The notes: generated by a model from the sequence alone, not told the origin. DNA of 28,376 nt from Umbelopsis ramanniana AG (GCF_025399195.1 NW_026252195.1:1-28376), one strand, 5' to 3'; shown: positions 1-11,139, counted from the first letter of the stretch. Numbers and translations: made by a program.

Positions 1-21
1 TTTTTTTTTTCAACGATTCAT

Positions 22-60
22 CTACTAACCTACTAACCCACTAACATACTAACCTACTAC
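22..60 (+). repeat. 8-bp tandem repeat, (C/A)TACTAAC, about 4.9 copies
   Basis: Five consecutive 8-mers read ctactaac, ctactaac, ccactaac, atactaac and then ctactac. The unit contains TACTAAC, the ideal spliceosomal branch-point heptamer. That may be chance for a short simple repeat, but it follows a T-tract and sits at the window edge, so it could belong to an intron of a gene to the left. Confidence 0.8.
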
Positions 61-343
61 ACTTCTTCTTTTTTTTTGCAAGAGCAAGTCAAATGGCTTC
101 TCATGATCTATACCGTAAGGATCCTTCAATGAAGTTGCTTAGCCAGCACTGAGAAGGACTCCTAGATCAAGAGTCTGCACTCCAATGATAGTTTGCTTGG
201 CCAGCATACTTAGGAGCCCAGATCACTTCTGTAGCATTGCGTAGCAATGTTATGGGAGTGAAAGTCATCAACAAAGGGGTCATGGCAGCCTTAAAGCCAT
301 CTGATGAGACCTTTGGCATGGTCGAAACCCATTTTTTTTATCT

Positions 344-381
344 CTTTTTTATTAAATGAAGTCTTTTTTATTAAATAAAGT
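344..381 (+). repeat. Two tandem copies of a 19-bp AT-rich unit
   Basis: The unit cttttttattaaatgaagt (344-362) is followed at once by the same unit with one change, G to A (363-381), and then by the first bases of a third copy. It looks like recent slippage in non-coding DNA. The second copy creates AAATAAA, which could act as a poly(A) signal for a plus-strand transcript, but no gene ending there was found. Confidence 0.75.
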
Positions 382-1462
382 CTTTTGAAACAGTATAAAC
401 TACACAGAAAAATGATTTATTCTGGTTCACGTATCTTAACGCAGGAGGTGTTCGCCTTCATATACGATTTCATGATTTCATAAAACTCCACTGGACAAAA
501 GATCCAACTTGACTTTGTCATTTTCCTACTGCTTTATGGAATGGATACGGAAGGTCACCGCGCCTTTACCTACGCATTGATAGATCACATTCATAACTTT
601 TGTATATAGAATAACATTTCTACTCATTCATGCAACCCTCACTATTTATCACTTACGCAAGTTTTTTTCAGCTTGATTGCGGTGTGTTGTATGCTAAAGC
701 AATATTGATATGCCTGTTGGTGGTTGAAAATCGAGCGGGTTTCCTTGTGTAAGGCAGCTGTGCTATAGACATACCTGTATGATATTCTGTTTGAGCAAAT
801 GATGGAGATGTTTGAAATAGCGTCGAGACTTAACAAGAGAAAAAGTTTATACAGACTTATCTTTATTTTTCCTGATTCACTTCCTTTAGTTTTAGAAGTT
901 TTTGTTATTTTGATATATCTGACAATTTCTGTAATCCCTGAATGCGAAATGTCGAAAATATTTACAAGCAGAAACCCCTATTGAAAAGCCGTGAACAATG
1001 TTCTACTTACTCTCTTAGAGAAGTTCAATTCGCAAAGTGCTCAACTCTGAACAGTTGTTGGTCTCTCCGTAACTTCCTGTAAAAGCAAAATAAACACCAA
1101 GTGCTCACATTTTGTAGAGCAAAGCGAAGGTTTTGAGTTCAAACTTTAAACATCTTCATTTGGCTTCTCAAATTGCCCAGAGACCAAGTCTGAGTTATCA
1201 TTTATTGTCGATCTCAAGAGGCAGGGAACACCAAAATCACAGAAGTCTGATAAGCAGGTTCCAATAGACTGACACCAGGTTCATTGATTAAATATGTGTT
1301 TGGTGGCTACATCATTTTACATAGCTATTTCAGCCTGGCTGAAAGCTGGGTTTCTCCTCACTGCAGAAATTTTTTTTTTGCCACCACATGGCAAATGAGC
1401 CAACATTGGATTCACAAAACCAAATTAATGCGACCATCATAGCCTAACAGTAATCCAAAAGG

Positions 1463-2371
1463 ATGCCCAAAGGAAAAAAGAATTCTAGACGACAATCAAT
1501 TCCAACCACTTCACATGAGGCAGATGTCAAAATAGGGGCCACAGATCATTTCAGCAAGTCAACCAAACCAAAGCATAAAGGTAAACATAAGACAGCACAA
1601 GGATCGAAGGAGGCGGCTCCAGTCAAATCAGACTACATTGATAAAGGTATATTTACTTAAGATGTTTATATCAATCAGGATAGTGCCTCACTTCTTCCCT
1701 TAGAGCTGTATGTATTACATAGACATGGCTATATCTGTCTCATGGGTCATTGGATCGAAAGAGCTGCTAAGGAAGCGCTGATACATGTTCCACAACACGC
1801 AATTGAGAATCGAAAGCGCAGAGATGGAAATCCTTTTCATCTCACGATATGCAAAGCGAAGGAAACTACTTCACAAATGCGTCAGAGGACCTCCCTCAAA
1901 GGCATGACAGCCTTAGCAAACCGCAGTCGGCCACCCATAAATCTTGGGTTAGGGATGGTGAAAGATAATGCGACATCCACAAGATCTTGGTACTGCAGCA
2001 TTAGTTGGGCTGGCGGGCAGCAAATAAGAAGTGAGTATGGACTGCCACCAAAAGACTTTCATCTCACTCTGGGCTTCGACGTCAAGGACCATCATGTGCA
2101 CAAAGGTCCCTCAACGCTACTTATCCATAGCTCCATAACGACATCACTCATTTTAACCAAGGAACAGATAGAAGGTCTCAGAGAGGCTGCTATCATTGAA
2201 GCACAAACATCAGCAGAACGTAGCCATATCAGTTTTGGTTTAGCGTTAGCGCAAGCTGAACTGGCTGAAGATGAAGTCCTGATCTCAAAAATTAAACTGT
2301 CCATGGAGTCCGTAAAAACAGCAGATCATACAAAGGAAGATCAAAACAACTCATTGGGATATGGATCATAG
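1463..2371 (+). CDS. 2H-phosphoesterase-like protein (Swiss-Army-Knife RNA-repair type)
   Basis: Two exons, 1463-1646 and 1704-2371, encode 283 aa. The intron 1647-1703 is GT-AG and splicing joins Lys-61 to Glu-62 in frame. The hallmark is two H-L-T motifs, residues 107-109 (in NPFHLTIC) and 181-183 (in DFHLTLGF), separated by 74 residues. That is the paired HxT/S signature of 2H phosphoesterases, in which both histidines act on 2'-5' or cyclic phosphate bonds in RNA. The segment just before the first motif (ELYVLHRHGYICLMGH) and the linker resemble fungal and plant proteins annotated as Swiss Army Knife RNA repair-like. The first ~55 residues are basic and low in complexity (KGKKNSRRQ, KHKGKHK), as in a nuclear or RNA-binding tail. 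The substrate is unknown; the family assignment is by motif only. Confidence 0.65.
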
Positions 2372-2433
2372 TAAACATTAGCATATTTCCCAAGAGGAAC
2401 ATAAGTTGTATATATTGCAGAAGTAACCTCGTG

Positions 2434-2439
2434 AATAAA
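2434..2439 (+). promoter_or_regulatory. Probable poly(A) signal AATAAA
   Basis: AATAAA lies 63 bp after the stop codon of the 2H-phosphoesterase-like gene, within the 221-bp gap before the convergent ABC-transporter gene. Position and sequence fit a cleavage signal for the plus-strand transcript. Confidence 0.5.
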
Positions 2440-2592
2440 ATGACATGTAGATTTATCAAACACGCCAAAGCGTTTTACGATGTTGACATTGTATATCTGT
2501 GGTAAAACAATAACAGTGTTTAAATCAGAAGCTTTTTACATTGCTACATATGTTTAGCTTTGATGTCCAAGTTGGACCCTCCCGGATGTTGC

Positions 2593-5500
2593 TCAGTTCT
2601 TCTTTGACTTCTTCTTCTTCTTTTTTTTAGCTTTGCTAGCCTGACCGGCAGGTGAAGCCGCTGAATCTGCAACGTTTGTGTCGTCCCCAACAGTGGATGC
2701 TTCGGTAGTATCGACTTCAGTCGTTTCGTCAGCTGCCTCATTTGGGCTTTCTGGTGTATCATCTACAGTATTGGGAGATTCAGGTTCTTCAGGTGTATTA
2801 CGGTCTTCATTAACGACAGGAGCTGCTTCTTCTGTCGCCTCTTCGGCTGCCTGTGCAAATGTCTTGCCAGGGACAACCTCAGCGTTATTTTCGTCCGGCT
2901 TATGAATGATGACTTCAACATTTTTGTCAACTTTCGCTTCCGATGGTTCGCCGACTGTCGAATTTGTTTCACTGTTGTTGGCAGTAGTCTCAGTGTTTTC
3001 ATCCTTAAGCTGCTTTTGCCACATCTCATAGTATACACCTAAAACACAATACTATGTTACAACTTGATCGAATTTGTTGACCAATATATAAATTCGTACC
3101 TTGTTCTCCTGTAGCAATCGCTTGACTTATCAGTTCTTCATGGCTTCCGGACTCTACAACTTGGCCATCCTTGATGACCAGGATCAAGTCCGCATTGACG
3201 ATGGTTGAAAGGCGATGAGCAATGACCAGCGTTGTGCGGTCTTGAGTCATTTCAGCAAATGCACGCTGGATTTGACGTTCGGTCGTTCTAAATGACATTA
3301 ATCGTATTTAGAGTGTGGCTTGCTATAAACCTCCAAGCCCTCCTATGCTTATCGTTATAACTTACGTATCAAGTGCACTAGTAGCCTCATCGAGTAAGAT
3401 GATAGGTGGGTTCTTCAAAATAGTTCTTGCAATTGCAACACGTTGCTAATCCCGAAAAGGTACCGTTAATCAAGGTAAAAAATATGTCATGGCATGCGAA
3501 CATACGAAGCAAGTGCTTACCTTTTCTCCTCCACTGAGACGCAATCCTCGTTCACCGACCTTGGTTTCATAGCCTAAAAATACATTTGTTTGTTAATGAC
3601 GCTGGTTGTGTGTATTGGCTATCCTATGTCAATGAGAGTGGCTTACCATCGGGGAAACTGAGAATGCGGTCATGGATCTGAGCTGCTTTTGCTGCTTTGA
3701 TCACATCATCCTCGCTAGCATTGACATCGCCATAATGAATATTGTATAGAATAGTATCATTGAATAGCACAGTGTCTTGAGGTACAACACCAATGTTCTT
3801 GCGAAGCGATCGCTGCATGACAGTTGAAATATCTTGGCCATCAATCAATATGCGACCGCTCTGAGTGTCGTAAAATCTGAATAGCAAACGTAGAATGGTG
3901 GATTTTCTGCAAAACATAACGTTAATTTCTCTCGTATTTTCGGCATGCATGAAAGAACACTAACTACTTACCCTCCTCCAGAGGGGCCCACTAATGCCAC
4001 AGTGGCTCCCTTTGGAATAGAGAACGATATGTTACGAAGTGCTGTTTGTCTTTCGTCATAGGCGAAGGATACATTTTCAAACACGACGTGTCCATCAGTG
4101 ACCGTGAGCTCCTTTGCATTAGGCAAATCTTTGACTGTCTGCTCTTGCTCCAATAAGTCAAGCATTTTTTCCATATCGACAAAGTTTTGTTGGATCATAC
4201 GGTAGTAGGTACCAAAGAAGTTGAGCTATAGCAATAAGCAGACGTTAGAAGAGTTGAATGGATAGAGGATGCTACAATATGATAAAAGCATACCGGTGTA
4301 TATAGCTGCATGATATATGTGTTGAAGGTGATGAATTCTTTCAAACTCATGCGTCCTCGAGTAACCTCGTACGCACAAAGTAGATTTCCGGCAAGCAAAC
4401 CCAAAGTGATAACAACGCTTTGGGTCAAGTTCAGTATTGTCAACGAGCTGAGCGTCTTCCAGTCAGCCTTCTGGTACTTGGCAACTGCGTTACTGTATCG
4501 CTCTAATTCGTATCCTTCGGCACCATAGTATTTGACAGTTTCGAAATTGAGAAGAGAGTCCACAGCCTTGGTGCGAACATCATTATCGGCGTCGATCATG
4601 GCTCTTCTAAACTTGGTTCTCCATTCGGTAATAGCAATGGTAACGTAAATATAGATTGCCATAGTAGTAAATACGATCAGACCAAAGGAGAAGGTGAATG
4701 TTAGCGCAAAGAATATGACAGCGATTCCGATATCGAGCAAAGTAGGGAAGATGGAGAGTAAAATTTGCGACAGGAGTTGGACAATACTGTTGGTTCCACG
4801 GTCCATCACTCGAAGAACTTCACCTGTCTTGCGGTTAATATGGAATTGCAAGGACAGGTTGTGCAAGTGGCTAAACATTTCCAGAGAAATTTCGCGGGTA
4901 GTGTACTGGTTGATGGGAAACCATAGATAGCTCTGAATGGATTGAAGTAGACCGGTCTGAAAATATATCTTGTATTAGTACGGTTCAGCTCATACGTAGC
5001 AAGTATGACTTGGTACTTACTCCGCCTTGAAGCACCTTGAGTGCCGTGTAAAGTAGAATAGCTTGCCAAACAGCGGATCCTACAACGGATGTGTTAGCAA
5101 AATGCTTTGAATATTCGGCTTACAATATTCATTTTTCTTACTCTCTCCTCCTTCGATGACATTTTGTAGGGTTTCTACCACGATACCAAATTGCAGTGGA
5201 GTTAACAGGTTGACAATTCTACCAAGGATAAGGATTAAAAAGCATAATCCAACATATATCTGAAGTGTCCTGCTTGTTTTTGGCCACATGAAAGGTAACA
5301 GTTTTCGCATCTTCACAAAAAAGTAACGCATGCCGCTGACAGGCTTTTCTGTGGTAGTCGCAGGAGTCGTGCCGTTAGAAGTAGTTCCATTAGTGGCACC
5401 ATAACCAGCTGTGCTTTGTCCCAACAATGGAGTTCTAGTTTCATCGGTTGTACCTCTATGAGTGAACATATGTACAAGTGCAAGTACACCAATCGTAATC

Positions 5501-6223
5501 ACAGTGATATATCTGATGATGAATAAACCAAGCATGGCGTAGTCATACTTTGTAAAAACCGTTCCTATGGATGACTTTTTAGTATTTTGTTGACAATTAA
5601 AAACATTATAGCCTGAGCAAAAAATACTTACCATCTCGTGGTTTAAAAATACCGATCGCCCACATCCAAGCAATAAGCGTTTCAGTTAATGCTGCGGCTA
5701 ACCAAAAGGTATATTGAACCCAGCTCCAGGTGAGAAACTTTCTGTTTTCATCAGCAGCGGTAGCAAGCAGTAGGTTCCAAGCTAGAAACGACATCAAAAT
5801 GTAGTAGGCCAAGACGGTGGAAGTCCAATGGCCATCGATCAATGCGCGTGCTACAATAACCACAGTATCGCCTACAAGTGTGGCGATCACCACAAGTGAA
5901 AGCACAATGAGCAACTTTGTAAGTGCAGAAGCTCTACGGAAAGTTTCGGGGCCGCCAAGTAGGATGCCATTGGCAGAGACTCTGCGTTGATCCAAGTAAT
6001 CTTTGGTGAGAAGGAAGCGTGCGATACCAGCTACCAGAATAAAAGTAAGCAGTGCAGTCGAAGCGATAAAGTAAGGCGATTGCCAAGTGAAGATCCCGGA
6101 TGAATAGTGCGGTGGATAAGGGAAGAGTCCAGGTTGCCCACTGGAATCAAATATGGTAAGGCTGCTGCTTACCACCATGATCGAAATGAGGGAGTGAAGA
6201 AAAGAGCCCGTCGGAGGACGCAT
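2593..6223 (-). CDS. HMT1: HMT1-type half ABC transporter (ABCB, vacuolar heavy-metal tolerance)
   Basis: Ten exons: 6223-5632, 5564-5142, 5079-5021, 4956-4294, 4225-3972, 3906-3647, 3573-3521, 3445-3366, 3287-3100, 3038-2593; 1005 aa. All introns are GT-AG and keep frame. The order is an N-terminal five-helix TMD0 (about residues 40-255), a six-helix ABC membrane domain (about 300-580) and one nucleotide-binding domain. That domain has Walker A GPSGGGKST at 659-667 (split by an intron before the K), signature LSGGE at 763-767, Walker B IILLDE at 783-788, D-loop SALD at 791-794 and H-loop His-819. This is the layout of S. pombe Hmt1 and ABCB6, which move phytochelatin or glutathione-metal complexes across the vacuolar membrane. 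A tail of about 140 residues, Glu/Thr/Ala-rich and ending in poly-lysine, follows the ATPase domain. The ATG at 6178 is an alternative start 15 codons in. Confidence 0.92.
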
Positions 6224-6321
6224 CTAATTGCAGTATTCGTCGGCAAACCTCAACTTCGCCGTCACATACGACAAAAAGCTGAATTGGAGATCTTTCACCT
6301 GGCCAAATCAACTTCAAAAAC
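6224..6321. promoter_or_regulatory. Short bidirectional promoter between HMT1-like gene and URM1
   Basis: Only 98 bp separate the two divergent ATG codons (144 bp if the ABC gene starts at 6178). Both promoters and 5' leaders must fit here or overlap the neighbouring coding sequence. I see no clear TATA box. Confidence 0.5.
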
Positions 6322-6775
6322 ATGTCCATCAACGTCAAGGTGGAGTTCAGGTTACTATATATTCTATTTAGGACCAAGGAAGGGACAGAACGTGAAACTA
6401 ACTTGATCATACAATAGTGGGGGCATGGAGCTTCTGTTCGACAATGTTCGACACCACACAATTGAGCAACCCGCAAATTCCTCAGATAATCAGCCAAGCA
6501 CTCTCAAAGATCTCATATTCTATATCCGTGATAACATGATGACTGAAAAGAAGGAACTCTTTGTTGATAAAGACACTGTGTATGTATATACCTTCGGATT
6601 GTATACCAGCCAAAGAAAAATTTGTACTGACTGATCTTCTATTTTTTGTTACAACAGCCGACCTGGAATATTGGTGTTGATCAACAATGTCGACTGGGAA
6701 CTTTGCGATGAGCTCGATTACCAATTGCAAGACAATGATGAAATTGTCTTTATTAGCACTCTGCATGGAGGTTGA
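6322..6775 (+). CDS. URM1: Urm1, ubiquitin-related modifier 1
   Basis: Three exons, 6322-6350, 6418-6579 and 6658-6775, encode 102 aa. The first exon gives MSINVKVEF, the conserved first strand, and splices in frame to [11 protein letters not shown]. The third exon carries [21 protein letters not shown] and the ending STLHGG, with the terminal Gly-Gly at residues 101-102 used for thiocarboxylation. Urm1 is the sulphur carrier for 2-thiolation of wobble U34 in Lys, Glu and Gln tRNAs and also a protein modifier; it is activated by Uba4. Length matches the family (about 99-101 aa). The first intron has the donor GTTACT, which is weak, but its branch region (ACTAAC) and the protein fit strongly support it. 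It ends 46 bp before the convergent next gene. Confidence 0.95.
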
Positions 6776-6821
6776 ACTAGAATACAATTATTACTTTTTT
6801 TACAATATAGTGTACAGTCTA

Positions 6822-7465
6822 TCATAAACGCAACGGCAAAACTGGCCAAAGAACAGTGTCTTGAGTACAGCTTGCGGTATACGTGAAGTTAACGAGATGT
6901 TCTAAAGTTTTGATATCCGGCGAAGTATCAATTAGCTCCGTATTAGAGAGAACGAGAGATGTAGCCGGTGGCTCAGTTCCATCTAAATGTGCAGCTGATG
7001 ATTCAGGAAATATGGTTTTTTTCTCTACGCCATCTTCCTTCTCTTGTTCAGCCAACCGTTGAGCTTCTGTATGGATTAGTGCAAACCGTTAGTAGTCTCT
7101 TCAAAATTTTACATTGCGCGCAAGACTGCCTTACTTTCTCGTTTCCAAGCCTCTGAGAACCGAAATATCTCAATAGCTTGCTCGGACAGCTTGCTTTCAT
7201 TATGCTTGGAACTTTTTCTGCTTTCATGACTGATCCGTGGCCTCTTATTTAACTTCTTTTCGTTTTCTACTGCACGTGGCCGCCGTTTTGTTTGATTTTG
7301 ACTAACGTGCTGTTGCTGACCGTCTTGAGGTGTTGATCGCCATTGGTTGCCATTAGGAAAGAACAGACTGTTCCAGTGGTAGACCTTCTCTGGACCGAAA
7401 TGATTTTCTCTGAATGCTTTGAAATGTAGTTTGCCTTGTGGCTGGTCTGATTGTGTTGGGTACAT
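6822..7465 (-). CDS. Unrecognised basic, probably nuclear protein
   Basis: Two exons, 7465-7135 and 7066-6822, encode 191 aa. The intron 7134-7067 is GT-AG with a CTACTAAC branch site, and splicing reads WKRE-KAQRLAEQEKE. I do not recognise a family. The first ~40 residues are ordered and look conserved (KLHFKAFRENHFGPEKVYHWNS). The middle is rich in Lys/Arg with clusters TKRRPR and NKRPR that could be nuclear signals. A helical charged stretch (about 93-125) precedes a less charged C-terminus. The start is the ATG at 7465; no ATG lies upstream in frame. It is head-to-head with SEC15 (125 bp between ATGs). A chromatin or RNA-processing subunit is possible, but this is only inference from composition. 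Confidence 0.7.
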
Positions 7466-7590
7466 GGTCAAGGATTGCTTTGACACTGCTTTCGATTTTT
7501 GGGTACTATTTTAACTCCGCGCATTTTGAACTGCGTTTGGAGATACTTGTCGGTAGCTTGAACTCCTTCTGGTATCAAAAACCAGCTTAA

Positions 7591-10500
7591 ATGGCTTTAA
7601 TGGATGACAAGACTAACAGAGATCCACAGCTCAGCCAGCTGGTACAGTCAATAGCGTCGTCTTCGCTTATTTCGGACAACTCTATGTCTTTGCAAGCCTC
7701 CATCGACTCATCCTCACTTACACTCACGGCTGGATTGGACGATGCAGAGAGTATAGAACAACTTGGCCCAATCATTAAGCAGATTTCCGAGTCACAGAAG
7801 CAAGAAGCATTCATCGACCAATTAGACGCATTCATTCGAAAAAAGGATGGTGAAATAGAACGCATGTGCAATGCAAACTATCAGGTCAGCACTGAGTTGC
7901 GAAACGCGCTGTTATTTCCCTGTGTGGCTATAATATACTGAACTCTACTGTGGTTTGAAAAATTTTAGGAGTTTGTGAACTCGGTTGATCAACTTTTGAA
8001 GGTTCGACAAGGCTCTTTGTCGTTGAAGCGCAACATCGCCGATTTGAACAAATCACTTCGTACGACAGGAGACGACTTGGCCGACAAGGTATGCATTGTG
8101 CGAGCATATTTGCACTTGTGAATCGAATGTTTTGACTCATATCAAAAATAGAAAATGGAGTTGTTGGAAGCTCGAAAGGTTCAAAATAACCTGGAGAAGG
8201 CAATGGATTCGATACAAGATAGTTTAATCGTACTTGAATTAGCGGAATCAGTAAGGCTCAAAATGGAAAATGGAAAGCATTATGCTGCTCTTAAGGTAAT
8301 TACCGCTGAGGGCATAATCCTCATTCCGTTCATTATGCTGACGTGTTTTGGACATATACAAAGATTCTAGACCGCCTGCAAACCCAACATCTGAAAAATG
8401 TTGCTCAGTACGGCTTTGCTAAGTATTTGGGTGTGTAGTATTCGTTATTCAATTGATTCTGAGGAATTGTATATTGATGCCTTTCAATCAGAGGAAAGCG
8501 TACCCGTCATGCAAAATATGATCAAGGAATCCGTTACGGCACAATTGAAAGAATGGCTTTACAAGTATGTATGAGACTTGCTGAAGGATTGTAAAGGATT
8601 TGGTTATTTATCATTTTATTAGGCTAAGAAGTACGTCGAGGAAAATCGGAATGTTGGCAATGAAATACATGCAAGAAAGACAAGATAGGTGGCGACAAAG
8701 AACGGCTGAGAACCCCAAACTTAAAAGTCTTCAGCATCACAACGTCAATTCCGCGATTGAAATGGTTGTAAATGAAGGCAACGAGTGTAAGCTATATTTC
8801 ACTTTCTCTCGAAAACCGCATGGCTATCTTATGCACATTAACTGACGTTGCTGCAGCCAACATCTTGGATGAGGTCGATATAGACTTCGAACCCTTATAC
8901 AGATGCATTCATGTGTACAACACTCTAGGAACTCAAAACGAATTCAAGAACTCCTATGAAGAGGATCGAAGAGTACGTATCTTAGTAATAGCACTACTGT
9001 ATACATCTGAGCGAGTGTTTAACCCTTTTCATCAGGCACAAGCCAATTTAGCCTTGAATATGCCCATCAATTTGCGCGATGGCAATATGGATAGCTTCGA
9101 AACACTTCTTCAAGATATCGTTGGATTTTTCATCATTGAGCATGTCATTATGCATAGCACCACCGATTTCCGTAGCCAAGCAGAGGTAGGGTACTGGGGT
9201 TTTGTGCAATAGTTAAGGACACTAGCTAATTTCACTTTGGATACACTAGGTCGATGCCCTCTGGGAAATGGTTACTACCAAGGTTATCGCCGTCATCTCT
9301 CATAGTTTGCATGGCTGTCGCGATCCAGAGTTGTTTTTGCAAATCAAGTACAGTCTACTCATTTTCAATCAAACACTGGAGGTATGTATATGTCTTGCAA
9401 CTGAAGCATGAATGTACGCTTTGGACCTATCTAACTTATTGTTATCATGTTAGGGCTTTAACTATCCAGTGAAAAATTTGCAAGAGACTCTTCTTACCCT
9501 GTTCCAGCGATACTCTGAATTACTGATCAATCAGTACAGCGAAAACTTTGAGAAGATTGTCCAAGAAGATGAATGTATGCCAATGACCGTCAATAACCAA
9601 GAAGATTTGGATGAAGTAATGCAATATACGCGATATCAACCCGATCGTGATATACTTAAACAATATGGGTAAATAACAGGTTTAGATCCAAAGCTGCCAG
9701 GACTTCCTACATTACTAACTCATCAAAATGTCGTACTCTAGTTTCCCTTTTACTTTGCCATTTTCAAAAGTATTTCCTACGTGCTGTCGAGATGTCAGCA
9801 TTTTTGTTCATCAGTTCTATCAATTTGCTGAAGGCTTTTCCCAAACGCACGGAGAAATGGACGAAATCCTCAAAAAGGTACTTAGCATCTCGTATCAGCT
9901 TATGCTCACGATCAACATTTTCGGCTAATATGAATCTTTCTCAGGCGGTGGATAGTCTTCTCATCACCAAAGTCAATGCTATTTTGCTCAAGAAATTGGA
10001 ATCAACCAATTTGTCACAGATTGTGCAGATTATCATCAATATCGAGTACTTTGAGTCTACTTGTCCAGACTTTGAAATGCTGCTTATGGAAACTCGATCA
10101 TTCCATCGAGCAGGTCCCATTCAACTACGAGCCACTTCCACATTTAAAGAGACGCGACAGACTGCAGAGAAGCGTATCTTCAAGGTTGTCAACCTCAAAC
10201 TCGACGAATTCTTGGAGTTATCTGAATATGACTGGTAGGTTATGTTGGTTTATACAGGTGCCGATGTAGTATAAATACTTACGCTGGTGATTTTAGGATG
10301 GCCGAGGAACGACAAGACCAACCAAGCCCATATTTGTTTGATTTGGTGACGTTCTTGACAAACGTGATCAATGCTGCTTTACTTAACTTGCCAGAGTCAA
10401 TCAAGAGTCTCATTTACTTTGACGCTTTGGATCACTTAAGCCATGCTATGATGGTATGTATCTTATACTGAAATACAATGACCAAGTGCTAAGCTAATGT

Positions 10501-11086
10501 ACGACCTTTCCTATAGGACCTTTTATTGGATCCAAATGAGCCTGCTGTTACAGATATTGCTTTACAAAACTTCGATGTCGATGTTCAATTCTTGGAAGAT
10601 TTCGTGAAAAACCTTGGTGACCCCACCATTGTTGATACGTTCTTGGAACTTCGCCAGGTAAACTATGGTCTTCAAGCTAGCCGTTACTACATACCTCAAT
10701 TCAAATTTTATTGACCACCCTTCTTCAAAGCTTCTTACTTTGATACAATCAGACAATGCTGAGGAGTTCCTCAACCCGCAACTGAAGAACAAAAAATACG
10801 CAAGGATTCAACCTCAGCATGCTGTTATTGTAATGGAAAAGTAAGGAACATCCAAAATTTTGGGCTAGGTTTGCGATCATCATATTGACTTCTTTTGGCC
10901 ATCCTTATAGGTTGATGCGAGATATACCCACTACTACTCTACCAAGTGTTCGTGAAAAGATGAGAAGAAGAGCAATGGAAAATGTCGTCAGGTAAAAATT
11001 ATTGATCATGCGCAAGTGCTATGTCTTTCAAACAGTCGCTAACTGCTTTTCAACCATTCAGAGTAACGCGAACACTTCATATGTAA
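7591..11086 (+). CDS. SEC15: Exocyst complex subunit Sec15
   Basis: Seventeen exons: 7591-7884, 7969-8088, 8152-8295, 8364-8430, 8492-8564, 8623-8786, 8857-8972, 9036-9185, 9250-9381, 9454-9668, 9742-9877, 9945-10234, 10297-10453, 10517-10657, 10731-10840, 10911-10991, 11062-11086; about 804 aa. Sec15 is the exocyst subunit that binds the Rab GTPase Sec4/Rab11 on secretory vesicles and links them to the rest of the tethering complex at sites of polar growth. Family features are an N-terminal coiled coil (about 60-190), the block HLKNVAQYGFAKYLEESVPVM followed by TAQLKEWLY and SRKIGMLAM, and the helical C-terminal Sec15 domain with GCRDPELFLQIKYSLLIF. Without the last intron the frame stops at 10995 (797 aa). 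I favour the spliced form because it restores an ENVVRVTRTL ending like that of animal orthologues. Confidence 0.93.
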
Positions 11087-11133
11087 AATAGCACCAGACT
11101 TCTCGACATCTCACTCCATTTTCAATGCAGTTT

Positions 11134-11139
11134 AATAAA
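11134..11139 (+). promoter_or_regulatory. Probable poly(A) signal of SEC15
   Basis: AATAAA occurs 48 bp after the spliced SEC15 stop codon and before the next plus-strand ATG at 11262. It fits the 3' end of the SEC15 transcript and keeps the proposed last small exon (11062-11086) inside the mRNA. Confidence 0.5.

Larger units (their letters stand above)
1..1462. other. Gene-free left flank with simple repeats
   Basis: No reading frame here resembles a known protein and I could not build a spliced gene on either strand. It holds a T-rich start, an 8-bp tandem repeat (22-60), a 19-bp tandem repeat (344-381), a small 50-codon open frame on the minus strand (167-319), and otherwise AT-rich unique sequence. 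The last few hundred bases are presumably the promoter and 5' leader of the gene starting at 1463. The left end may belong to a gene outside the window. Confidence 0.6.

Noticed and set aside
2678-2905. Ser/Val-rich plus-strand open frame opposite the ABC transporter tail
   Set aside because: It is the antisense of the Glu/Thr/Ala-rich tail; low-complexity repeats commonly leave open antisense frames.
7466-7486. Extension of the 6822-7465 protein to a GTG at 7486
   Set aside because: GTG is not an expected start in a nuclear fungal gene and a good ATG lies at 7465.
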